The notes beneath the pieces are model-generated. The model was not told where the DNA came from, made no database searches, and saw only the letters and a list, made by a program, of their open reading frames with translations. This document shows positions 1 to 5,746 of a stretch of 13,577 nt of DNA, one piece after another (position 1 is the stretch's first letter; the number at the start of each line of letters is the position of its first letter). Where the stretch lies: the NCBI GenBank assembly GCA_943331855.1, contig CALQNE010000068.1:1-13577 (forward strand), given 5' to 3'. This stretch comes from Bordetella parapertussis (GTDB taxonomy: Bacteria; Pseudomonadota; Gammaproteobacteria; Burkholderiales; Burkholderiaceae_B). A program made the translations under genes and the position numbers.

Positions 1-1335
1 GCCGGCGCACAAGCCTTTAGCTCATTTGATACCTACATGGCCGCTTTTGTACGCAAAGACCAGATGACCTACACGCAGGTCAGGCAATGCATTCAAGAGC
101 TTATTTATAACCTGAATGTTCCAAGTCGTTGGGGCACCCAAACCCCCTTCACCAATCTGACGTTCGATTGGGTCTGCCCTGCAGATTTACGCGAACAGGT
201 ACCGCATATCGGCGGCGAGGAAATGCCCTTTTGCTACGGCGATCTTCAGGTCGAAATGGACTTGATTAATCGCGCTTACATCGAAGTCATGATGGCAGGT
301 GATGCACTGGGGCGCGTCTTTACCTTTCCAATTCCAACCTACAACATCACCAATGATTTTGACTGGGATCACCCGAATACTGATCTGCTATTTGAGATGA
401 CTGCCAAATACGGTCTACCTTATTTTCAAAATTTTTTAAATTCAGATCTTGAACCTCATATGGTGCGCTCAATGTGCTGTCGCTTACAACTTGATCTACG
501 CGAGCTTCTCAAGCGTGGTAACGGTTTGTTTGGCTCAGCTGAACAAACAGGCAGCATTGGCGTGGTGACGATTAACTGCGCGCGTTTGGGCTATGTTCAT
601 GCCGGAAATCAGGAAGCGTTATTTTTACAACTTGATATCTTGCTTGATATGGCGCGCGATGTGCTTGAAAAAAAACGTACTGTTGTACAGCACTATATCG
701 ATGAGGGCCTCTACCCGTATACGAAACGGTATCTCGGAACCCTGCGCAACCACTTCAGTACCTTGGGTGTGAATGGTATCAATGAAATGATCAGAAACTT
801 CAGTCATGATCAGCATGATATTACGACGCCGACTGGCCATGCACTGGCACTTGCATTGCTTGATCACGTCAGAGATCGAATGACAGAGTTTCAAGAGTCG
901 ACCGGTCATTTATACAACCTTGAGGCAACCCCTGCCGAAGGAACTACCTATCGTTTCGCACGCGAAGACAAGAAGCGTTGGCCCGACATTAGCCAAGCTG
1001 GCACACCTGAACAACCTTATTACACAAATTCAAGCCAATTACCCGTCGGCTATACCGACGATCCATTCGCTGCGCTAGAAATGCAAGAGGCATTGCAGTC
1101 GCGCTACACGGGCGGTACTGTCCTTCACCTGTATATGAATGAGGCGATCTCTTCTGCACAGGCTTGCAAACAATTAGTTCACCGCGCCTTGGCAGGCTTT
1201 CGTTTACCTTACATCACCATCACCCCAACGTTTTCAATTTGTCCGAAGCATGGCTATCTATCAGGCCATCACGAATTTTGTCCAAAATGCGATGAAACGC
1301 TAGAACTCGAACAACGCCTTGAAGCTGCGGCCTAA
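1..1335 (+). CDS. nrdD: Anaerobic (class III) ribonucleoside-triphosphate reductase, large part, 5'-truncated by window
   Basis: This is the C-terminal 444 residues of NrdD; the reading frame is open from base 1, so the start lies upstream and the ATG at 37 is internal. The enzyme reduces ribonucleoside triphosphates to deoxyribonucleotides in the cytoplasm without oxygen. Visible marks are the MCCRL segment (Cys codons 475-480), which fits the thiyl-radical cysteine region of class III enzymes, followed by a GSIGVVTIN strand typical of the barrel core. Near the C-terminus is a zinc-binding-like CPKH...CPKC pair (codons at 1240-1251 and 1279-1290), with His in place of one of the four usual Cys. 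The protein ends 14 residues after this site and lacks the glycyl radical loop that normally follows; that loop is in the next gene. The N-terminal ATP-cone and first active-site Cys are outside the window. Family assignment is secure. Confidence 0.95.
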   Translation, partial: AGAQAFSSFDTYMAAFVRKDQMTYTQVRQCIQELIYNLNVPSRWGTQTPFTNLTFDWVCPADLREQVPHIGGEEMPFCYGDLQVEMDLINRAYIEVMMAGDALGRVFTFPIPTYNITNDFDWDHPNTDLLFEMTAKYGLPYFQNFLNSDLEPHMVRSMCCRLQLDLRELLKRGNGLFGSAEQTGSIGVVTINCARLGYVHAGNQEALFLQLDILLDMARDVLEKKRTVVQHYIDEGLYPYTKRYLGTLRNHFSTLGVNGINEMIRNFSHDQHDITTPTGHALALALLDHVRDRMTEFQESTGHLYNLEATPAEGTTYRFAREDKKRWPDISQAGTPEQPYYTNSSQLPVGYTDDPFAALEMQEALQSRYTGGTVLHLYMNEAISSAQACKQLVHRALAGFRLPYITITPTFSICPKHGYLSGHHEFCPKCDETLELEQRLEAAA

Positions 1336-1365
1336 CGCTTTACCAACTTTTTAGGAGTCATCAAC

Positions 1366-1551
1366 ATGACCAATCTTTCAGAAGTGATGCATTTTCAGAA
1401 ACCAATCATCGCTCTCGATCAAGCCCGTCGCACACGTTGCGAAGTCTGGACACGTGTGATGGGCTATCACCGTCCAGTGACATCATTCAATATTGGCAAG
1501 CAGGGGGAATTTAATGAGCGACTGTTTTTTAACGAAACTCAGCCAGGTTAA
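1366..1551 (+). CDS. nrdD: Stand-alone glycyl radical domain of anaerobic ribonucleotide reductase (61 aa)
   Basis: This small protein carries the segment that ends normal NrdD chains: CEVWTRVMGY followed by FNIGKQGE, matching the glycyl radical loop (RxxGY then N-x-GK/R-x-x-E). Gly33 in the MGY triplet is the expected radical-bearing glycine. The first 20 residues look like a linker with no recognised motif. A good Shine-Dalgarno sequence, AGGAG at 1353-1357, lies 8 nt before the ATG, so separate translation is well supported. The gene is in the same frame as upstream nrdD, separated only by its TAA and 10 codons, and its 3' end overlaps nrdG by 38 nt. I infer that it binds the large NrdD part to complete the active enzyme, as the spare-part protein YfiD/GrcA does for pyruvate formate-lyase. 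I recall short NrdD entries in other proteobacteria but could not check. Confidence 0.85.
   Translation: MTNLSEVMHFQKPIIALDQARRTRCEVWTRVMGYHRPVTSFNIGKQGEFNERLFFNETQPG
1502..1507 (+). promoter_or_regulatory. Ribosome binding site deciding the nrdG start
   Basis: The purine run AGGGGG sits 6 nt before the ATG at 1514, inside the end of the small nrdD gene. It supports ATG 1514 over the in-frame TTG at 1493, which has no such site. Its position inside the upstream coding sequence suggests translational coupling. Confidence 0.7.
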
Positions 1552-2215
1552 GCGGGTACCCAGCATCGGCGGTTTTGTTCCTTTCTCAACCGTTGATTGG
1601 CCAGGCCAGTTGGCTGCCGTCGTCTTTATCGCCGGGTGCCCCTGGGCCTGCCACTATTGCCATAACCCACACTTGCAGCAACGCGGCGGTGCTCAGTCAT
1701 GGGAGCAAATTCTTCAAACCCTTCGAACACGCGTTGGACTACTAGACGGTGTCGTGTTTTCGGGCGGAGAGCCATTCAACGATCCTCTTTGCGTCCACTT
1801 GATTCAACAAACCAAGGCCCTGGGCTTTAAAGTCGCTGTGCATACCGCCGGCATCTACCCTCAACGCCTGTTGGAAGCACTGCCAAGCATCGACTGGGTC
1901 GGTCTTGATATCAAGACAACGCCAGAGGCCTATGACGCGCTGACGGGTCGCCAAAGAAGTGCTGAACCCGTACATCAGTGCCTGAACGCGCTCTTGGACT
2001 GGCAAGGGGCGTTCGAATGTCGAACAACCTGGGACCCTGTTTGGCTAACAGAAACGGCTTTACTTGATTTGGCGCAAGGCCTTTCTGCGCGAGGTGTGCG
2101 GAAATATGCTGTACAGCGCTCGCGCAGCTCAGCACATCAGTTGCCCGCCTCAGGAATAAGCCTCGATGCTCAAACTCAGCTAAGAGGCCTATTTGAAACG
2201 TTTTCTTATAGGTGA
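1514..2215 (+). CDS. nrdG: Anaerobic ribonucleoside-triphosphate reductase activating protein (radical SAM)
   Basis: This 233-residue radical-SAM activase uses S-adenosylmethionine and a [4Fe-4S] cluster to generate the glycyl radical on NrdD. The CxxxCxxC cluster motif is present as Cys42, Cys46 and Cys49, followed by HNP, and the SAM-binding GGEP is at 84-87. The opening IGGFVPFSTVDWPG is characteristic of the NrdG type often labelled NrdG2 (from recall), which is longer than the roughly 155-residue E. coli NrdG. The start is ATG 1514, supported by the AGGGGG site at 1502. The gene overlaps the glycyl-radical-domain gene by 38 nt, and its stop lies 6 nt before the next gene, so the activase, its substrate domain and a regulator are probably made from one message. 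The assignment is confident; the sub-family label is less so. Confidence 0.93.
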   Translation: MSDCFLTKLSQVKRVPSIGGFVPFSTVDWPGQLAAVVFIAGCPWACHYCHNPHLQQRGGAQSWEQILQTLRTRVGLLDGVVFSGGEPFNDPLCVHLIQQTKALGFKVAVHTAGIYPQRLLEALPSIDWVGLDIKTTPEAYDALTGRQRSAEPVHQCLNALLDWQGAFECRTTWDPVWLTETALLDLAQGLSARGVRKYAVQRSRSSAHQLPASGISLDAQTQLRGLFETFSYR

Positions 2216-2221
2216 GTCTTT

Positions 2222-2905
2222 ATGACCAAGCAACTTGATATTCGTGAACTATTGGTTCGCGCACCCTTATTTGCCTCACTGAATCGCAATTGGTGCGAGA
2301 TCTTAGCCAACTCCGCCCAAGTACATCGGGTGCTAAAGAATCAATTTCTATACCGCAGAGGCGATGCTGCTACTGGAATTTACCTTGTCGCAGTCGGTCA
2401 GATTAAAGCCTCAATACCGGTCCCACGCAGTCGTCACGGCAAGGTAATTGAAATGTTCGGCCCGGGAGACTCCTTTGGCGAGACGCTCATGTTACTGAAT
2501 CATCCGCACATCGTTGACGCGCAAGCACTTGATGACAGTGTTGTGATTTGGCTAGACAAACGGGACATTGAACAGGTTCTTGCAATTGAGGCCGAATTTG
2601 CGTTGCAAATGCTGAAAAACGTTTCTCGTCGGTTTGAAACGCTCTTGCATGACATCGAAACGGTCAGTACGCATAACGCAAGCGAGCGTGTTGCTGAATA
2701 TTTATTAAAGCAACCGCGAGAAGGTACACAGACTCAGCTTAAATTTAGCAAATGCCTGATTGCCTCACGCTTAGGCTTACAAGCTGAAAGTCTATCGCGT
2801 GCGCTGCAGCGGCTCTCCAAAGATCAATTAATCTCTGTTCATGGCTCACATGTCGAAATTTTGAATGAACAGGGCTTGCAGCAGCTCAATCATACAGGCC
2901 ACTAG
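2222..2905 (+). CDS. CRP/FNR-family transcriptional regulator, Dnr-like
   Basis: This 227-residue regulator has an N-terminal cyclic-nucleotide-binding-type fold (about 12-125; signature FGPGDSFGE near 79-87), a long dimerisation helix (about 125-150) and a C-terminal winged helix. The recognition helix reads ESLSR (Glu189, Ser192, Arg193), the ExxSR pattern of FNR-type proteins that bind TTGAT-N4-ATCAA. There are only two cysteines, Cys25 and Cys178, so the N-terminal Cys set that holds the oxygen-sensing [4Fe-4S] cluster of true FNR is absent. This favours a Dnr-like (NO/heme) sensor or another signal; the ligand cannot be read from sequence. It starts 6 nt after nrdG, with the AGGTGA ribosome site (2210-2215) overlapping the nrdG stop. 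Likely targets are denitrification genes, possibly including its own operon (inference). Confidence 0.88.
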   Translation: MTKQLDIRELLVRAPLFASLNRNWCEILANSAQVHRVLKNQFLYRRGDAATGIYLVAVGQIKASIPVPRSRHGKVIEMFGPGDSFGETLMLLNHPHIVDAQALDDSVVIWLDKRDIEQVLAIEAEFALQMLKNVSRRFETLLHDIETVSTHNASERVAEYLLKQPREGTQTQLKFSKCLIASRLGLQAESLSRALQRLSKDQLISVHGSHVEILNEQGLQQLNHTGH

Positions 2906-2923
2906 CCCACCAAAGTCGGTAGC

Positions 2924-3583
2924 TTATGAAGGATTAGCCGAGAGCCCATGTTCGACCGCGTAGATAGCCGCCTGCACGCGATTATTCAGTTCTAACTTTT
3001 TCAAGATACTTTGCAGGTGGATTTTGACGGTACTTTCAGCAACATCAAGTTTTCGGGCAATTTCCTTGTTAGACAACCCCAGCGACAGTTGCGCTAACAT
3101 TTCGCGTTCACGAGGAGTCAGTTTTTTGCTATTACTCTCAGTGGGCGCTTGAACTCGCCGAAAACTAGCTACCAACTTTGCTGTCATCTCAGGTGAAATG
3201 ACAGCATCGGCCTGCATCACACAGCGCAAAGCCTGCAGTAAATAATCCGCATCAATATTTTTTAGTAAATAACCCGCTGCACCCTTTTTGAGTGCAAGCG
3301 CTAGGTCTTCTGCATCTTCAGAGACAGTCAGCAACACGACATGACAGGCTGGCCGATCTTGCAAAATCAGACCGATCACATCCAATCCCGACAATCCTGG
3401 CATATGCAAGTCTAAAAGAACGATATCTGGTTTGAGTTCCTTGGCCCGCTTAACAGCCTCCAGGCCATCAGAGGCCTCGCCCACCACCTCAAAATCCAGA
3501 TTTCGCTGCAATAAAAGACGAATGCCACTCCGAAAAAGTGTGTGGTCATCCACCAGCAGAATGCGAATTGTCTTTTTATCCAT
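2924..3583 (-). CDS. narL: Nitrate/nitrite response regulator NarL
   Basis: This 219-residue response regulator has a receiver domain with acidic pocket Asp12-Asp13, phospho-acceptor Asp58, switch Thr86 and Lys108. A LuxR/NarL-type helix-turn-helix follows at about 150-212 (LTPREREML, then STVKIHLQSILKKLEL). It is the output of the NarX sensor; phosphorylated NarL binds heptamers of the TACYYMT type at nitrate-responsive promoters. The ATG at 3583 is chosen: its first base is the last base of the narX TGA (TGATG), the usual sign of translational coupling. A TTG one codon earlier is possible but less likely. The gene converges on the CRP/FNR-type gene with 18 bp between stops and no terminator hairpin seen there. 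Length and motifs match NarL; NarP or another NarL-family member is less likely given the NarX partner. Confidence 0.94.
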   Translation of the reverse strand: MDKKTIRILLVDDHTLFRSGIRLLLQRNLDFEVVGEASDGLEAVKRAKELKPDIVLLDLHMPGLSGLDVIGLILQDRPACHVVLLTVSEDAEDLALALKKGAAGYLLKNIDADYLLQALRCVMQADAVISPEMTAKLVASFRRVQAPTESNSKKLTPREREMLAQLSLGLSNKEIARKLDVAESTVKIHLQSILKKLELNNRVQAAIYAVEHGLSANPS

Positions 3584-5520
3584 CAAGCGGCCACACGTGC
3601 TTTCTGCTCTAGTCGCAAAGCGATCTGTGTTCCTGCTGAACTGCTCAATACCTCTAGAGATGCGCCGAGTCGCGCAGCGCGTTCTCTCATGATTGTGATA
3701 CCGACTTGCTGCTCTTTGCCGACAGCAGTCCAGGCGAATTCAAATCCACAACCGTCATCTCGAATATTTAACTCAAAATCCTGCTCGTTATAGATCGTGA
3801 TGCGCACCTGATTCGCTTTAGCGTGCTTTCGAATATTAGATAACGCCTCTTGCGCAATGAATAAAAGTTGTAATTGTTGCTCTGGCGGCAAGGGCGCGCC
3901 CTGCCCCTTCGACTCAATCACGACAGGTATCGCCGTTTGTCGAGTAAAACGATCGGCCGCCTGTTGCAACGCCTGCGTCAAATCACCAGACTCAAGTTTG
4001 ATTCTAAAATTCAACAGTAGCTCGCGTACATCATCGTAACTTTCACGCAACCCTGCTTGAATCATTTGTAAACTTTCAGTAACCTCCCCATCCTCTTTGC
4101 GTCGCAATGAATCTTCAAGCATTTGCACCTGCAGCTTCAAGAAATTCAATCCCTGGGCAATTGAGTCGTGAAGGCCTTGCGCAACCAGATTGCGCTCTTG
4201 AGATACGGCCAGTTCGCGCGTTCGTGCAAGAAGTCTCTGGTTTTCAATGGCGACACCGAGGTGCTGGCCGACCGAATCGAATAGACGTCGATCATCCCCA
4301 GAAAACTCGCGTGGGCTTACAAAATGCAAGGTGTAGCTACCTAGTGTCTCTACGCCATTCGTAATCTGCGCAATGGCGATCGAATTAAACCCCTCCTCGC
4401 GACATAAATAGCGCTGCTCAACAGGCAATCTCCTAAAATCATGCAGTTGAGTCTCGCCCGTTGCCACCGCTTCACCACATAAACAATCACCTGCGTGCAC
4501 ACACTGTTCTTCTTGTACAAACGCAGCAGACAGGCCTTGATGCACCGTCAGATGTAGGTTGTTCTGTCGAGGATCCAGAATACGTACGGTTCCACCATCT
4601 GCGCCAAAATATTCGACTAACTTTTTCAAGAAGCCCTGACACCGCGGCTCGAGTTCGCCAGGATGACTCAGGTATGAAGAAAAGTCATACAACGTACTCA
4701 GTGCACGATTTTGCTGGGCAAGCTCTAAGGTTTTTTGCGAGACACGTTCTTCGAGTTCTCCGTAAAGCGCCTTGAGTTGAGCTGCCATATCATTAAAGCC
4801 CGATGCAAGCTCACCAAATTCGTCACGTCCTTCGACTGGAACTTGTACCGAAAAATTTCTTGCTGTCATTTGTCCAATGCCTGCTTGCAACGCTTGTACT
4901 GGTCGGATTACCCAGCCATAGAGCAGGTAGATAATTGCAATACTCCCAACCAACATCAACACGATTAACGCCATTTGCGAACCACGTAAGTAGGTGGTGG
5001 TTCGGCTATTCTCAAGCTCAATCTGATACACCAATCGATCGACTTGCTCGACAAACTGAGGCAACGCTAGCAAATAAGTCGAAATCAACCGTGGCCGATC
5101 CTGCTCGCCATTTATAAGGCCCTGCAGAGCGGGTTCCATCTCGACGCCCCAGAATGCGTTCATTCGCACGAATTGCTCTTGTACCAATTGACTACTTGGC
5201 AAACGCAGTGGACGCTGCGGATCGCCGATTTGTAAGTTTGATAGCGTTTGAGCCAGACGTTTTGATTGCGCACGCATCAAATCGGAATCCGCTTGAGCTG
5301 ATATGCTTGATTGGCTGAGGGTCAGACCCAGGCGCACGGACTGCATGCGCAGGCTACCCGTATCGTTGATGGCTGCCGCCGCACCCTCGAGAGCCCACGA
5401 CAGCCATAGCGTCCCAAGTACCATCGATAAACCAAATACTAAACCCGCCAGCGACACCGAAACCAGCCGAACACCAAGCTTGTAGTTGCGTCCGATTGAA
5501 GGGGGCCAAGCGATTGCCAA
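3583..5520 (-). CDS. narX: Nitrate/nitrite sensor histidine kinase NarX
   Basis: This is a 645-residue inner-membrane sensor kinase. In order: TM1 (about 17-42), a periplasmic domain opening with the P-box (about 50-64, SLRMQSVRL; Arg58 is the expected nitrate-binding residue), TM2 (about 183-203), HAMP (about 204-256), a signalling coiled coil, a GAF-like central module (about 286-425), the HisKA_3 phosphorylation site His451 in GLHDSIAQGL, and the HATPase with Asn562 (N box) and DDGCGF (588-593). The central module holds a cysteine cluster (Cys340, 346, 348, 373). No usable ATG is near the N-terminus: the first internal Met, residue 33, lies inside TM1. A TTG at 5520 is therefore taken as start, with a strong AGGAGAT site 6 nt upstream. 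narL follows with a one-base overlap. P-box and length identify NarX rather than a generic NarL-family kinase. Confidence 0.94.
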   Translation of the reverse strand: MAIAWPPSIGRNYKLGVRLVSVSLAGLVFGLSMVLGTLWLSWALEGAAAAINDTGSLRMQSVRLGLTLSQSSISAQADSDLMRAQSKRLAQTLSNLQIGDPQRPLRLPSSQLVQEQFVRMNAFWGVEMEPALQGLINGEQDRPRLISTYLLALPQFVEQVDRLVYQIELENSRTTTYLRGSQMALIVLMLVGSIAIIYLLYGWVIRPVQALQAGIGQMTARNFSVQVPVEGRDEFGELASGFNDMAAQLKALYGELEERVSQKTLELAQQNRALSTLYDFSSYLSHPGELEPRCQGFLKKLVEYFGADGGTVRILDPRQNNLHLTVHQGLSAAFVQEEQCVHAGDCLCGEAVATGETQLHDFRRLPVEQRYLCREEGFNSIAIAQITNGVETLGSYTLHFVSPREFSGDDRRLFDSVGQHLGVAIENQRLLARTRELAVSQERNLVAQGLHDSIAQGLNFLKLQVQMLEDSLRRKEDGEVTESLQMIQAGLRESYDDVRELLLNFRIKLESGDLTQALQQAADRFTRQTAIPVVIESKGQGAPLPPEQQLQLLFIAQEALSNIRKHAKANQVRITIYNEQDFELNIRDDGCGFEFAWTAVGKEQQVGITIMRERAARLGASLEVLSSSAGTQIALRLEQKARVAA

Positions 5521-5526
5521 ACGGGT

Positions 5527-5533
5527 ATCTCCT
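5527..5533 (-). promoter_or_regulatory. Ribosome binding site supporting the TTG start of narX
   Basis: On the minus strand the sequence is AGGAGAT, 6 nt before the TTG at 5520. It is a near-ideal Shine-Dalgarno match and is the main reason for accepting the non-ATG start. Confidence 0.75.
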
Positions 5534-5568
5534 GAAACCTATCAACGCGGCGCAAGCCATCGTGCGAG

Positions 5569-5585
5569 GGTGACCCATTATCACC
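5569..5585. repeat. Inverted repeat GGTGA-N7-TCACC
   Basis: Perfect 5-bp arms (5569-5573 and 5581-5585) flank a 7-nt spacer. It resembles a CRP-type dyad (GTGA-N6-TCAC) but the spacer is one base too long. It spans the minus-strand -10-like GATAAT, so a bound protein could block a narX promoter there. Function is unproven. Confidence 0.4.
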
Positions 5586-5621
5586 GATGCAGGCTCTGGC
5601 AGGTGACTATTCGAGCTTTTC

Positions 5622-5637
5622 TAGTTCGAAAGAACTA
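5622..5637. repeat. Perfect 16-bp hyphenated palindrome TAGTTC-GAAA-GAACTA
   Basis: Six-base arms match exactly around GAAA. The inner 5-N4-5 geometry is that of CRP/FNR-family operators, but the half-site AGTTC is not TTGAT. It lies near the middle of the narX-narK1 region. It could be a regulator site or a small hairpin. Confidence 0.45.
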
Positions 5638-5656
5638 TATCGCCTTGCTCATATGC

Positions 5657-5690
5657 CTGCTATCACCCCCAACGACAGGGGAATAGGCAG
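5657..5690. repeat. Imperfect inverted repeat / potential hairpin in the narK1 leader region
   Basis: CTGC (5657-5660) pairs with GCAG (5687-5690), TAT (5661-5663) with ATA (5683-5685), and CCCC (5666-5669) with GGGG (5678-5681). This gives 11 base pairs with one bulged G, a 2x1 internal loop and an 8-nt loop. No T-run follows, so it does not look like an intrinsic terminator. It may act as an RNA element or protein site, if it acts at all. Confidence 0.4.
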
Positions 5691-5716
5691 CGCGTGCGCA
5701 GCAATCTAGTCTGTGT

Positions 5717-5744
5717 CCTACCACTTCAGTGACCCAAAGGTAGG
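5717..5744 (+). promoter_or_regulatory. Inverted repeat that could pair with the narK1 ribosome binding site
   Basis: CCTACC (5717-5722) is the exact reverse complement of GGTAGG (5739-5744), with 16 nt between. The right arm includes part of the AAAGG ribosome site (5736-5740) just before the ATG at 5747, so in RNA the stem would hide it. The stem is short and the loop long, so stability is marginal; chance is possible. Confidence 0.35.
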
Positions 5745-5746
5745 CA

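Larger units (their letters stand above)
5521..5746. promoter_or_regulatory. Divergent narX / narK1 control region
   Basis: These 226 bp separate the narX TTG from the narK1 ATG and must hold the promoters for narXL and for narK1K2GH. I see four inverted repeats (listed separately), a weak minus-strand -10 candidate (GATAAT, complement of 5577-5582) with no good -35, and an AAAGG ribosome site just before narK1. No TTGAT-N4-ATCAA box with both halves intact is present; the best match is 8 of 10 at 5532-5545, overlapping the narX ribosome site. NarL heptamers are at best 6 of 7. The promoter function is inferred from gene layout; no transcription start can be fixed. Confidence 0.8.

Noticed and set aside
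1493..1513. Upstream TTG start for nrdG at 1493
   Set aside because: There is no ribosome site before it; ATG 1514 has AGGGGG 6 nt upstream and gives a protein beginning at a normal place.
3584..3586. TTG start for narL one codon before the ATG
   Set aside because: The ATG directly follows and forms the classic TGATG coupling with the narX stop.
4461..4775. 104-residue plus-strand open frame across narX
   Set aside because: It is antisense to the GAF-like and coiled-coil region of narX, with no start signal or motif.
5532..5545. FNR-like box CTGAA-ACCT-ATCAA
   Set aside because: It matches only 8 of 10, overlaps the narX ribosome site and lies about 200 bp from narK1, so it is not called as a functional site.
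5719..5742. NarL-like heptamers TACCACT (5719) and inverted AAAGGTA (5736)
   Set aside because: Each matches 6 of 7, the spacing is not the 7-2-7 arrangement, and the second is mostly the ribosome site.
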